Shown piece by piece: positions 1 through 6,786 of a stretch of DNA of 64,000 bases. The stretch's first letter is position 1, and every line of letters starts with the position of its first letter. Under the pieces are notes generated by a model. That model had not been told where the DNA came from and did not search any database. It worked only from the letters and a program-made list of their open reading frames with translations. This stretch comes from Pseudomonas sp. PICF141 (GTDB taxonomy: Bacteria; Pseudomonadota; Gammaproteobacteria; Pseudomonadales; Pseudomonadaceae): the NCBI RefSeq assembly GCF_002286815.1, contig NZ_MUNM01000078.1:1-64000 (forward strand). The letters are read 5' to 3'. The position numbers were made by a program, and so were the translations under genes.

Positions 1-22
1 ACCCGCTTAAAAAGCTAGAACT

Positions 23-50
23 GGTGCCCACTTAAATTTAAGTGCACACC
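23..50. repeat. palindrome near the left edge
   Basis: A perfect 16-bp palindrome, CACTTAAATTTAAGTG, occupies 29-44. Short outer arms (ggtg at 23-26, cacc at 47-50) extend it. It lies downstream of the tail assembly gene on the minus strand, where a host-specificity gene would normally follow in a lambda-like phage. It could be an operator or a recombination or transposon end; the sequence alone does not decide. Confidence 0.5.
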
Positions 51-177
51 ATGTCTTGGCCTTGAAGGGCTGGGTAGATGACTTGGCCGGACGCATACAG
101 ATCACCTCGCTTTAGCCTCACTGTTGTTGCGACGCCTAGAGCAGAGTGGGCTGTTTTAAACCGAGCTGGGCGGGACG

Positions 178-762
178 TTAAACCTTATCCTCAGCATGGA
201 TAGAGGCGGAAATGATGATCCCGCCCCATCGGCGCTCGCCGATGCAGATTGGTACCGGGTTGCCGCTAGCCGTGGTGTTCTTCGCACTTCCGAACGCGTA
301 GCTCGGTGCGTTCTCGGGAGATGCGCTTTGCTTCAGGCCGGTAGCCTGAGGGCTTAGCATCTGGATGACTCCCCCCGCTGCAAGCGCGATACCTGGTGCC
401 AGAGTCGCGCCATTCGTTATTGAGCTCATAGCAATCAAAACAACGCCAAGCACCGTTTGAAATAGGCCTGCGCGCTTGCTGCCGGCAATCACCGGGACGA
501 TCCGGATCTCCTGAGCGCTGCCCATCTTCAGTTCCCGCTCGCCGATATTCTTACGGTTCCGGAACACCGCGAACTCCAGTCCTTTCCGCTTGGCGTCTGC
601 GAGATATTTTGCAAAGCCAGGGTGATTGACGTCGATAGCCTTCATCGCCTCGCGCGTATCGCCCGTAGATAGCTCGTAGATGTGTTCGCGCCCGAACAGC
701 TTCGCAGCTGACCCTCCAAGCAGGATTCGGGTCTTGGTGCCGTAGTTTGTGGCCAAAGCCAT
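178..762 (-). CDS. phage tail assembly protein, lambda gpI-like
   Basis: This 194-residue protein resembles the lambda tail assembly protein I family, which acts during assembly of the tail tip and is not a main structural protein. The N-terminal half is a compact soluble domain. A glycine/alanine-rich hydrophobic stretch (about residues 100-135) follows, then a C-terminal segment with the family-typical PVPICIGERRWGG near residue 175. The ATG follows AAGGAG at good spacing. It is the last recognisable gene of a minus-strand operon beginning near 3213. In lambda-like phages gpJ follows directly, but nothing gpJ-like is seen in positions 1-177. Family assignment is from recognition, with moderate to good certainty. 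Confidence 0.7.
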   Translation of the reverse strand: MALATNYGTKTRILLGGSAAKLFGREHIYELSTGDTREAMKAIDVNHPGFAKYLADAKRKGLEFAVFRNRKNIGERELKMGSAQEIRIVPVIAGSKRAGLFQTVLGVVLIAMSSITNGATLAPGIALAAGGVIQMLSPQATGLKQSASPENAPSYAFGSAKNTTASGNPVPICIGERRWGGIIISASIHAEDKV

Positions 763-765
763 GAT

Positions 766-1146
766 TTACTCCTTGGCGCTCTGGGCGCTGTTATTGGGCA
801 CTTCAACGCCCAATCGGATGGCGAGTAGCGAGCGCGACATACGCGCCTGGTCGACCGTTACCTGTTCGTGTCGAGGGTCGTAGTTCCAGATCCGGTCGTA
901 GATTCCCTGGTAGGCGCGGGCGCCCCGGAACGTGCCGCGCAGAAGATCTGCCGACACCCGAGCTTCGTCCTCAGTGAAGAATGGCCCGTCAATGGTTACC
1001 TTCTGGCCGTCGCGGACGTGCTGGACATCCCACACCAGGTAGCCAGAATTTGGGCCCTCTTTCAGTGGGTACGACTCAAAGCGGGCTGTCTTGCACGCTT
1101 CGGCGAAGCGCTCTTGATAGGTGGTCAAGGTTGGTTCTCCAGTCAA
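766..1146 (-). CDS. unknown phage-operon protein (126 aa)
   Basis: A soluble protein of 126 residues that I do not recognise. It has no signal peptide or membrane segment. The probable start is a TTG overlapping the stop of the preceding gene (TTGA), which suggests translational coupling; no stronger start lies nearby. A YQGIYDRIWNYDPRH stretch in the middle is aromatic-rich. It sits 3 bp before the gpI-like gene, so it belongs to the same late-type operon. No function is proposed. Confidence 0.55.
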   Translation of the reverse strand: MTGEPTLTTYQERFAEACKTARFESYPLKEGPNSGYLVWDVQHVRDGQKVTIDGPFFTEDEARVSADLLRGTFRGARAYQGIYDRIWNYDPRHEQVTVDQARMSRSLLAIRLGVEVPNNSAQSAKE

Positions 1147-2030
1147 GCTGCGTCCGCATCAACGCCCTCTGTCTCTGCTGCTTGTTCTCCTTTTTCTTCA
1201 AGTTTCAGCTTCGTCGCCTCAGGCTTTTCCGCTGGTGTGCGCGACGGGAGTTTATTCAGCCATTCGCGCAGCAGCTCAGAGCCATCGCAGCCGAGGCGCC
1301 ATTTTTCAAAACGAAGTTTGTAGCCTCCCGAGTTGTCGACAAGGCCGCACAAAGCCATGCAGGTCTGCGAGGTCGTTGCCATGACATCGTCATAGATGGC
1401 AAGCATATGGCGGAGCGCGGCAACATCTTCCGCGCGTGATGCTGCGATGCCAGCTCGCTCCAAGCTCCCCGCTGATTCTGAGCTCAGACCGGAGAGCAGG
1501 GGATTGGCCCGCAAGATCGCTTCGACAATCTCTGGATGTCCGCCTTGGCGTGCGGCGAAGACAAACGCACGACGATCGTCGCTGCTCATTCCCCGAACCA
1601 AACCCCGTAACTCTTGATCAGCCAGAAAGCCGACAACGTCGGTGCTGTTTCGTGGGGATACTGATGAAAAACCTCGCTGTACCGTCTCAGTAAGGGTCTG
1701 CATGTTTTGGGTGACAGTCTTGATTTTTGGCAGCAGATTCTCTGTCAACTGTTCGATTTTTTCTTTGCATATCCGCTCAATCGCTGCCGGGTTGAGGTCT
1801 TTGTTCCCGCGGACTTTTACGATCTCGGCCCCTACATCGTTGAAGCTCTCCAGAGAGTTCATTTGCAGGTCGCGAAACGGCCTGGCCAGACTGCCGGCCT
1901 GCCAGGTCACTTTCCTGCCGTCTGCCTGCAGAATGGTAAAGCTGCGAGACTCGACTGCTGCGTGGTCGTACTCGGAGTAGTGAATGCTCGCGGAGCCGAC
2001 TTTCAGATTCATTCTCTTGCCGATTTTCAT
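1143..2030 (-). CDS. unknown phage-operon protein (295 aa)
   Basis: The largest unknown of the left operon. The N-terminal 60 residues look like a beta-rich domain. Residues about 80-130 are helical and could form a coiled coil, with repeated polar heptads around LTENLLPKIKTVTQNMQTL. The C-terminal 25 residues are charged and probably disordered. It has AGGA 8 bp before the ATG, and its start overlaps the stop of the upstream small gene (ATGA). Helical content could suit a scaffold or chaperone role, but this is only a guess. No family was recognised. Confidence 0.6.
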   Translation of the reverse strand: MKIGKRMNLKVGSASIHYSEYDHAAVESRSFTILQADGRKVTWQAGSLARPFRDLQMNSLESFNDVGAEIVKVRGNKDLNPAAIERICKEKIEQLTENLLPKIKTVTQNMQTLTETVQRGFSSVSPRNSTDVVGFLADQELRGLVRGMSSDDRRAFVFAARQGGHPEIVEAILRANPLLSGLSSESAGSLERAGIAASRAEDVAALRHMLAIYDDVMATTSQTCMALCGLVDNSGGYKLRFEKWRLGCDGSELLREWLNKLPSRTPAEKPEATKLKLEEKGEQAAETEGVDADAA

Positions 2031-2221
2031 GGGGTTTTCCTTTGGTCAGGTTGAAAGGATGAAAGGATTTCTTGCAAGGTAACTTCCTGGATGGCGAGGC
2101 CACCTCCAGCAGCAAGCGCGCTCAGCTCGTCCATCAAGCTGCTGATTTCTCGCACGTCATTGCTGAATTGAGAGCGGCCGGCTTGTTGCTGTAACCGGAC
2201 AATCTGGCTACGGATGTTCAA
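2027..2221 (-). CDS. small unknown protein (64 aa), TTG start
   Basis: A short reading frame fills the gap between the 139-aa gene and the 295-aa gene. Upstream of 2208 the same frame runs under the 139-aa gene, so the plausible start is the TTG at 2219-2221, which overlaps the end of that gene by 14 bp. The product is about 64 residues, mostly helical (RSQIVRLQQQAGRSQFSNDV). Its stop overlaps the next ATG (ATGA). Tight coupling on both sides supports it as real; no function can be read. Confidence 0.45.
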   Translation of the reverse strand: MNIRSQIVRLQQQAGRSQFSNDVREISSLMDELSALAAGGGLAIQEVTLQEILSSFQPDQRKTP

Positions 2222-2627
2222 TGCGGGCCTCGATGATTTCGCTGTATTGGTTGGCGACGTATTCCTGCACGCTGGTCCCCTTGGGCGGACGCTGCATTTG
2301 CCAGGCACCCGGAGGCGGGAATGGGCGCATATCCATAATCCCAACTTGTGCAGGGTTCCTTGGGCGCTCCATAGTTCGGACATGAAGGATCATCGCTTTG
2401 GCCATCTCCTCGGCCTCTGAACTGTTCATCTCGCAGAAGGGAAAATAGAAAGGGACGTTCAAGTCAGCGATGCGATAGTCAACGACATGACCGACTGTTT
2501 CCGGAAGGTCCATCGGTGCCTTGCTGCAATTCACGACCGCGAGGACGATCAGCACCACCATTTCTTCGTCGACGCCGACCTTCTCGGCGATGCGCTTAAT
2601 TTCGGCTTTCAATGCCTTGAGGCTCAT
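2208..2627 (-). CDS. unknown phage-operon protein (139 aa)
   Basis: A soluble protein of 139 residues with a helical N-terminus followed by a mixed domain and a proline-rich patch (RPFPPPGAW). GGAGG lies just before the ATG, and the start overlaps the previous stop (ATGA). It lies directly after the DUF5681 gene. I do not recognise the family. Its position in a chain of overlapping genes indicates it is translated together with its neighbours. Confidence 0.6.
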   Translation of the reverse strand: MSLKALKAEIKRIAEKVGVDEEMVVLIVLAVVNCSKAPMDLPETVGHVVDYRIADLNVPFYFPFCEMNSSEAEEMAKAMILHVRTMERPRNPAQVGIMDMRPFPPPGAWQMQRPPKGTSVQEYVANQYSEIIEARIEHP

Positions 2628-3040
2628 TGCTGCATTCCCTCCATCTGTTCGCGAAGCTCCTCGACGGCCTTTTGCAGTTCGGCAACCTCGATCACCCGGG
2701 CAACGGCGCCCAAGCCTTCGATGAGTGACTTGCCCTGGTCAGGAGCGAGTTGCCCGCCGGCGACGGCGCGCATAATTGATCGGGCGGCGCTGGGCAGGTC
2801 CGTATCGTCGAGTTCGAATTGCACGGCCTCGGAGGTCGGCTTGATCGGTGGCACCAGGCGCTCAAGGATCAGGCGGCAGGCCTGCATATCGCCCTTCTTG
2901 GCCGCTGCCAGAACCTTCTTGGTAACGGCTTCTGCACCCTCGGCCAGTCGGGCGCGGATTTCCTGCGTCTGGCCAGAGCGGCCCCCAGGATTACCCGATT
3001 GGCCGGGCTTCCATTTACCGCCCTTGTCGCGCTCAGTCAT
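2624..3040 (-). CDS. DUF5681 domain protein, possible small-terminase-like
   Basis: The N-terminus carries the KPGQSGNPGGR motif (about residues 11-21) that defines DUF5681, followed by a helical domain and a C-terminal helix that may oligomerise (ELQKAVEELREQMEGMQQ). DUF5681 proteins are common in prophages and often lie near terminase genes, so a DNA-packaging role is possible but inferred. No large terminase is visible in this window. The start overlaps the stop of the preceding small gene (ATGA). Confidence 0.65.
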   Translation of the reverse strand: MTERDKGGKWKPGQSGNPGGRSGQTQEIRARLAEGAEAVTKKVLAAAKKGDMQACRLILERLVPPIKPTSEAVQFELDDTDLPSAARSIMRAVAGGQLAPDQGKSLIEGLGAVARVIEVAELQKAVEELREQMEGMQQ

Positions 3041-3213
3041 GCGGCGGGAGATTCCATGGCAATGACCGGTTTGTTTTCTGCGAGTGCGATCAGCAGGGCG
3101 GATGCTTGAACGCTTCCATCTGCGGCGGCTTCGCGGAGTCGACCCCAGGCCGCAGCAACTTCAGATCGTGTTGGTCTGTGTTGGCGTCCTCGGGCTGGCT
3201 TGGCTGTGTTCAT
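3037..3213 (-). CDS. small unknown protein (58 aa), first gene of the left operon
   Basis: A basic N-terminus (MNTAKPARGRQHRPTRSEV) followed by a short helical domain. GAGG sits about 7 bp before the ATG at 3213, which is preferred over an upstream TTG at 3246 that lacks a ribosome binding site. It is the promoter-proximal gene of the chain of overlapping genes running down to 178. Function unknown; basic and small enough to bind nucleic acid, but this is a guess. Confidence 0.5.
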   Translation of the reverse strand: MNTAKPARGRQHRPTRSEVAAAWGRLREAAADGSVQASALLIALAENKPVIAMESPAA

Positions 3214-3288
3214 GGGTTGCCTCGAATGGGATTTTGAAGTGCTCAAAAACTCACATTAGGCATGATCTGATTATTTATCCAGTGCTTT

Positions 3289-3302
3289 TTAGGTGCACCT
3301 AA
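3289..3302. promoter_or_regulatory. palindromic operator candidate for the left operon
   Basis: TTAGGTGCACCTAA is a perfect 14-bp palindrome about 75 bp upstream of the first gene of the minus-strand operon. On the minus strand TAGGTG and ATAAAT stand 17 bp apart, which would make a promoter overlapping the palindrome. The GGTGCAC core also occurs, imperfectly, in the palindrome at 23-50. A repressor or activator site is inferred. Confidence 0.4.
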
Positions 3303-3593
3303 GGTGCTACACGCAACCGGATTAAATGGGACTGAAATAGTTGGTTTGCAGCGGATGGAGGAGGGCGGTTTTGTTGCAGTAAGTCGAAGGTAGGCAAAGT
3401 GTTACGTTGAAGGCGCTACCCCGTTTCAAGGTTGTGTTGAGCTGGTCCGTCCAGCCCCCAACGGGGATGAACCGATGCAGGAACGCACGGCGAGCTCGTC
3501 CTCAATTCGAGGAATATCCACCGTTGGTGGGAATTGGCTTTGAGTCGGAAACCCAGTAACAAACCTGGTCTCCCATTTCGGTAGGGCAGGTGT

Positions 3594-3629
3594 CGCGACA
3601 CGTTTGACGAATTATGAAAACGTGTCGCG
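3594..3629. repeat. 12-bp inverted repeat (strong hairpin)
   Basis: Arms CGCGACACGTTT (3594-3605) and AAACGTGTCGCG (3618-3629) are exact reverse complements around a 12-nt spacer. The left arm lies inside a second palindrome, TGTCGCGACA (3591-3600). No T-run follows in either direction, so it is not a standard terminator. Its place just past the 3' end of AT-rich cargo suggests a recombination site or structured RNA, unproven. Confidence 0.6.
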
Positions 3630-3731
3630 GAGCTGACCGAGGCAAAGTGAGAAAATCCCACTTCGGTCCGGATGGCTCAAATGTGAGCCTGGATCACCAT
3701 TGAATGCGCCTGCTCTGACGTGCTGTCAGGG

Positions 3732-5105
3732 CTATAAAATTGAGTTAATTATGTCGTTGTAGGCGCCTGAATCATAAGATGTAAAGCCGTTTCCATCCTC
3801 GTCTATCATTCCAACGACTAGAAGTATTTTAGGAGAAACACCATTTATGGCGTGAGATCTTAACGCCGATCTGATTTTGTTTACTTCATGTGGGGTTTGG
3901 AGAGCGAACGTTAATGTATAGCTGTCGACAACGCCGCTTTGAAGATGCGCATCTGCTCTGGCGATGACATTTTTGATCAAGATAGGGAAAATCGATTCGT
4001 CCATCATGAATGGCCTGATCTCGTAACCATGCTTGAGATTATTATATTCAACAATTAAATCTAACTGGTCGCTTGGTATTTCGACTCCTCCCCAAGACAG
4101 CACCCACTCTCGCACAACTCTCTTTGCTTCTAGAATATTTGCTAGTAACTGCTTGGGAGACTTTCTAAAGAAGTTCTCTTCGGATGTGTCGCGTACGTCC
4201 TCGATAGTCGCTTCGGAGATATCTGTATTTAAAAAGTCTTTGGCGTACTGCAAGAAGCCTTCAGGGTTGTACATGATGAAGGTGTTGATTCCCCCAGTTA
4301 AAGTGGCCTCCTCTATTAACTCCGGCCTAGGTCCAATTGTTTTTGGTCCGTCCAAGTTGTATTTGAGCCACCAATCTTCTTTAGCATCGTCTGTTACAAA
4401 TATTACTTTATTTTTTTTGTTCTCTTTTGCGAATTGCAAGAGTTGCGTCCATATCAAGTAATCACCATATTTTCGCTTGTATATGATGTTGCTATGCGCG
4501 AACTCATCGGGGGAGTCCTCGTCTTTTTTGTTATCCATATAGCCAGGAGGGATTTTGAATTTATATCGCTGTTCTGCTAGCTTAAATAAATCGTCAATGG
4601 TCTTCTGGTCTGATGGGATAGGGCCAACACGGTTTTCAAATAGACTTTCGATTCGTTCCTTTAAGAAGTCTGGGTCAGTTAGTTTTTGCTGTGTTTTTTG
4701 AGAGTTGTCTAGCTGAGCTAGAAAATTTTCAGCTAAAGCGTCGAATTCGGAGGTTAAATAGTCAAAATCGATTAAGGTATGTCGTTTTGCAAGATTTAAT
4801 CTTGTTGCTTCCGCTGAAATGGCTCCCTTGATTTTTTCAATGCTCTTCCGTACCTCAGAGAATTTTTTTCCCTGCTCCGAGATTACTTTAAGTCTATTTC
4901 TTTGGAATTCTAATGCGACATGGAAGGGGATCCATATTTTTTCAGATAATTCTTCTAATACTGACAGTAGTTCATCTCGAGTATTTTCTTGGTATCGATA
5001 TAAATTTAGTAAAACATTTGTGTCAAATACGAAAATTGCGTCTTTCCACGCAGCTTTGTAATCTAGCTGACGCGATGTTTCGTACTGCGGAAAGAGTCCT
5101 TTCAT
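3732..5105 (-). CDS. PIN-like domain protein (predicted nuclease), cargo gene
   Basis: This 457-residue protein has an N-terminal PIN-like domain of the PIN_8/DUF4935 type. The first acidic position is D28 in FVFDTNVLLNLYRY. An acidic residue in FHVALEFQRNR and the FVTDDAKEDWW segment (about residue 245) supply further metal-binding candidates. PIN domains are Mg-dependent ribonucleases. A helical insert separates the halves, and the C-terminal third is a distinct domain of unknown role. GGAGGG precedes the ATG at 5105; the frame stays open to 5219, but that extension lacks a binding site. The gene is visibly AT-rich. Its neighbours suggest a defence role, which is inference. Confidence 0.7.
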   Translation of the reverse strand: MKGLFPQYETSRQLDYKAAWKDAIFVFDTNVLLNLYRYQENTRDELLSVLEELSEKIWIPFHVALEFQRNRLKVISEQGKKFSEVRKSIEKIKGAISAEATRLNLAKRHTLIDFDYLTSEFDALAENFLAQLDNSQKTQQKLTDPDFLKERIESLFENRVGPIPSDQKTIDDLFKLAEQRYKFKIPPGYMDNKKDEDSPDEFAHSNIIYKRKYGDYLIWTQLLQFAKENKKNKVIFVTDDAKEDWWLKYNLDGPKTIGPRPELIEEATLTGGINTFIMYNPEGFLQYAKDFLNTDISEATIEDVRDTSEENFFRKSPKQLLANILEAKRVVREWVLSWGGVEIPSDQLDLIVEYNNLKHGYEIRPFMMDESIFPILIKNVIARADAHLQSGVVDSYTLTFALQTPHEVNKIRSALRSHAINGVSPKILLVVGMIDEDGNGFTSYDSGAYNDIINSIL

Positions 5106-5215
5106 GAGCCCTCCAGGCAGGCGTGCTATTGATATGGCATCATATTGCCGTCTTTTCGTATGCTTGTCTAAACGAACGCCAAGAGCAGCATCTGCGCGAA
5201 TAGGGTGGCACCTCT

Positions 5216-5394
5216 TCATGGGGGGCCAGCCACGGTCAACTCTGCAATTCCCTGCCTGATGAAGTCCAGGTCTTCATCCAGCGTGGCAAGCGCGCAGCGC
5301 ACGTTGTCGGCGATGTCTGCCGATCCGCGCTGCTCTACCCAATTGAAAGCTCCTCCACTGCGGCACGCAGAGCGATCTGGTTTTGGTTCTCCAC
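5216..5394 (-). pseudogene. frameshifted small phage-type gene remnant
   Basis: On the minus strand a GTG at 5394 opens a frame beginning V-E-N-Q-N-Q-I-A-L-R-A-A-V-E-E-L, which hits a stop at about 5338. The next frame continues smoothly as NWVEQRGSADIADNVRCALA and so on, to a stop at 5216-5218. The two parts read as one helical protein of about 58 residues broken by a frameshift near 5335-5350. Its stop overlaps an ATG at 5219 (ATGA), the coupling style of the element's other genes, so the cargo probably landed in an older phage operon here. Confidence 0.45.
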
Positions 5395-5430
5395 GATCTG
5401 TTAGACAATCAGATCATGGGGCGCGCGGAG

Positions 5431-6342
5431 CTAAATAAACGGATTACGACCTAAAGGCGGGATTGGGATCTGTACGTCATGGAGATCTCTTATTAGGTCG
5501 TTCAATTGATTTTGGTATTGTTCACCAGCGCTGAGATTGAATCGTAGGCGAGTACTTAACTCTGCAGGGATAACAACTTGGTCGGTCGACTGGCGAACAA
5601 TTGGGATGAATTTTACGGTTCCCAAATCCTGCATTAAGGCACCGGTTACAATCATGTGTTCGAAGCCCACGCCCCCTCTACGCCCAGCCGCTCTCTCGAC
5701 ATAACCCTCACTGCAAATAACAAGGACTCGGTCCGCCTCTCTAATAGAGCGATCCATGAAGGCCGCTAGATCCTCACCACCTCTCACGTGCCATTGATCA
5801 AGGATGACGTCTATGCCCTGAGCTCTTAGATTGGCGGCCAATAATGCAACCCATTGCCTATGTTCGGGCGAGTCCCATGAGTAGGATATAAACACTTTTG
5901 GTGGTCTTGGTTGAGGTGGAAGCTGAGCGAGGTTTAGAAGGTTAGCCCTCATTAGAACGTTAACCAGATCGACATCTTTTACAGCCCAATGTGTACGACT
6001 ATGCTCCCAATTTCTTATGTTGATATCCAGCTCCTGGTAAATACTGCTCAAAACAGTCTGCGGTATAGGCGTAACTGCAGGGTCAAGAGCAAGGGTAACT
6101 CTCAATTCGTGTTGCAACTGTTGAATTTCGGTAATCCTACCTACCCGCGCTGGCTGATCCCGGAACTCCTCATAAGCAAATAGAGTGGGCATACCTTTAA
6201 GCTGCTCGACAACATCACCAGTCAAAGTATTGAATCTGTCCCTAAGCACCGGAACTGTGTGCTCAAGGTAGCGGCCCGTAGACAGTGACCACGTAGGGTT
6301 ATCCCAGTCATCTTCTCCTGCAGTCATCAATAGGTTGTACAT
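5431..6342 (-). CDS. SEFIR/TIR-domain protein, cargo gene
   Basis: A 303-residue protein. The first half is an alpha-helical domain of unknown type; the second half (from about residue 145) is a SEFIR-type member of the TIR superfamily. Visible motifs in order are KVFISYSWDSPEHRQWV, then IDVILDQW, GEDLAAFMDRSI, ADRVLVICSEGY and a GGVGFE segment. Bacterial TIR and SEFIR domains act as NAD-consuming effectors or signalling modules in anti-phage systems; activity here is inferred. The start at 6342 has AAGGA 8 bp upstream, better than a frame opening at 6387. The gene stands alone, with 325 bp to the PIN gene. Confidence 0.75.
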   Translation of the reverse strand: MYNLLMTAGEDDWDNPTWSLSTGRYLEHTVPVLRDRFNTLTGDVVEQLKGMPTLFAYEEFRDQPARVGRITEIQQLQHELRVTLALDPAVTPIPQTVLSSIYQELDINIRNWEHSRTHWAVKDVDLVNVLMRANLLNLAQLPPQPRPPKVFISYSWDSPEHRQWVALLAANLRAQGIDVILDQWHVRGGEDLAAFMDRSIREADRVLVICSEGYVERAAGRRGGVGFEHMIVTGALMQDLGTVKFIPIVRQSTDQVVIPAELSTRLRFNLSAGEQYQNQLNDLIRDLHDVQIPIPPLGRNPFI

Positions 6343-6786
6343 CTCACGCTTCCTTGAGCCTAAGCTCGGTTGTGGTCGTTGATACACAGAGCAGGCGTAT
6401 CAGGAGGGGGAGCCGTGGGAAGCATAGTCGACGCAAAGGCGGCGCGCGTTGGAAGCCTCCGGCTTGACCGTCACTAGCTGCTAATAAGATCGGCGAGGTT
6501 TTCCGCGCATAAGGTGAGGCAAGGCCGTCAAAGTAAGACCATAACGTTATATGTCGCGATATTCCGCTATTAGATTTTGGTATTGCGGGATATTTACCTA
6601 GGGTATGGAGATGCACTCAAACCTGAGGGCATTAGCCCGATGCGCGGAATTCTGCTCACATCTCATCCAAGCACCTGGTGTGCTCAGATCTGAGCACATC
6701 AACGATGACCCAGTATTGGGCCATCCCCACCCTTCGGATTTGAAATCCAGAAGGGGCGGATTTGATCCGACCCTTGGCTCTGGGTT
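6343..6786. other. gene-free stretch upstream of the SEFIR gene
   Basis: About 440 bp with no supported gene. It should hold the promoter of the minus-strand SEFIR gene and the 3' end of the membrane-protein transcript. At 6550-6595 there is an imperfect inverted pair, atattccgc and gcgggatat, around an AT-rich spacer. An open frame at 6344-6616 has no ribosome binding site or recognisable product. Confidence 0.5.

Larger units (their letters stand above)
3214..3731. other. gene-free stretch between left operon and PIN gene
   Basis: No convincing gene. It holds the probable promoter of the left operon (minus strand) with a 14-bp palindrome at 3289-3302, and a strong 12-bp-arm hairpin at 3594-3629. 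An open frame at 3416-3661 has no ribosome binding site and no recognisable product, so it is not called. Confidence 0.6.

Noticed and set aside
1-177. 29-codon ORF at 7-96 (minus) after the gpI-like gene
   Set aside because: It has a fair ribosome site but runs through the palindrome at 23-50 and matches nothing; too short to support.
3540-3640. Possible retron-like structured RNA
   Set aside because: The hairpin is strong, but no reverse transcriptase is present anywhere in the window.
3416-3661. 81-codon frame on minus upstream of the left operon
   Set aside because: No ribosome site, crosses the strong hairpin at 3594-3629, product unrecognisable.
6344-6616. 90-codon frame upstream of the SEFIR gene
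   Set aside because: Overlaps the SEFIR ribosome site and N-terminus region, with no binding site of its own.
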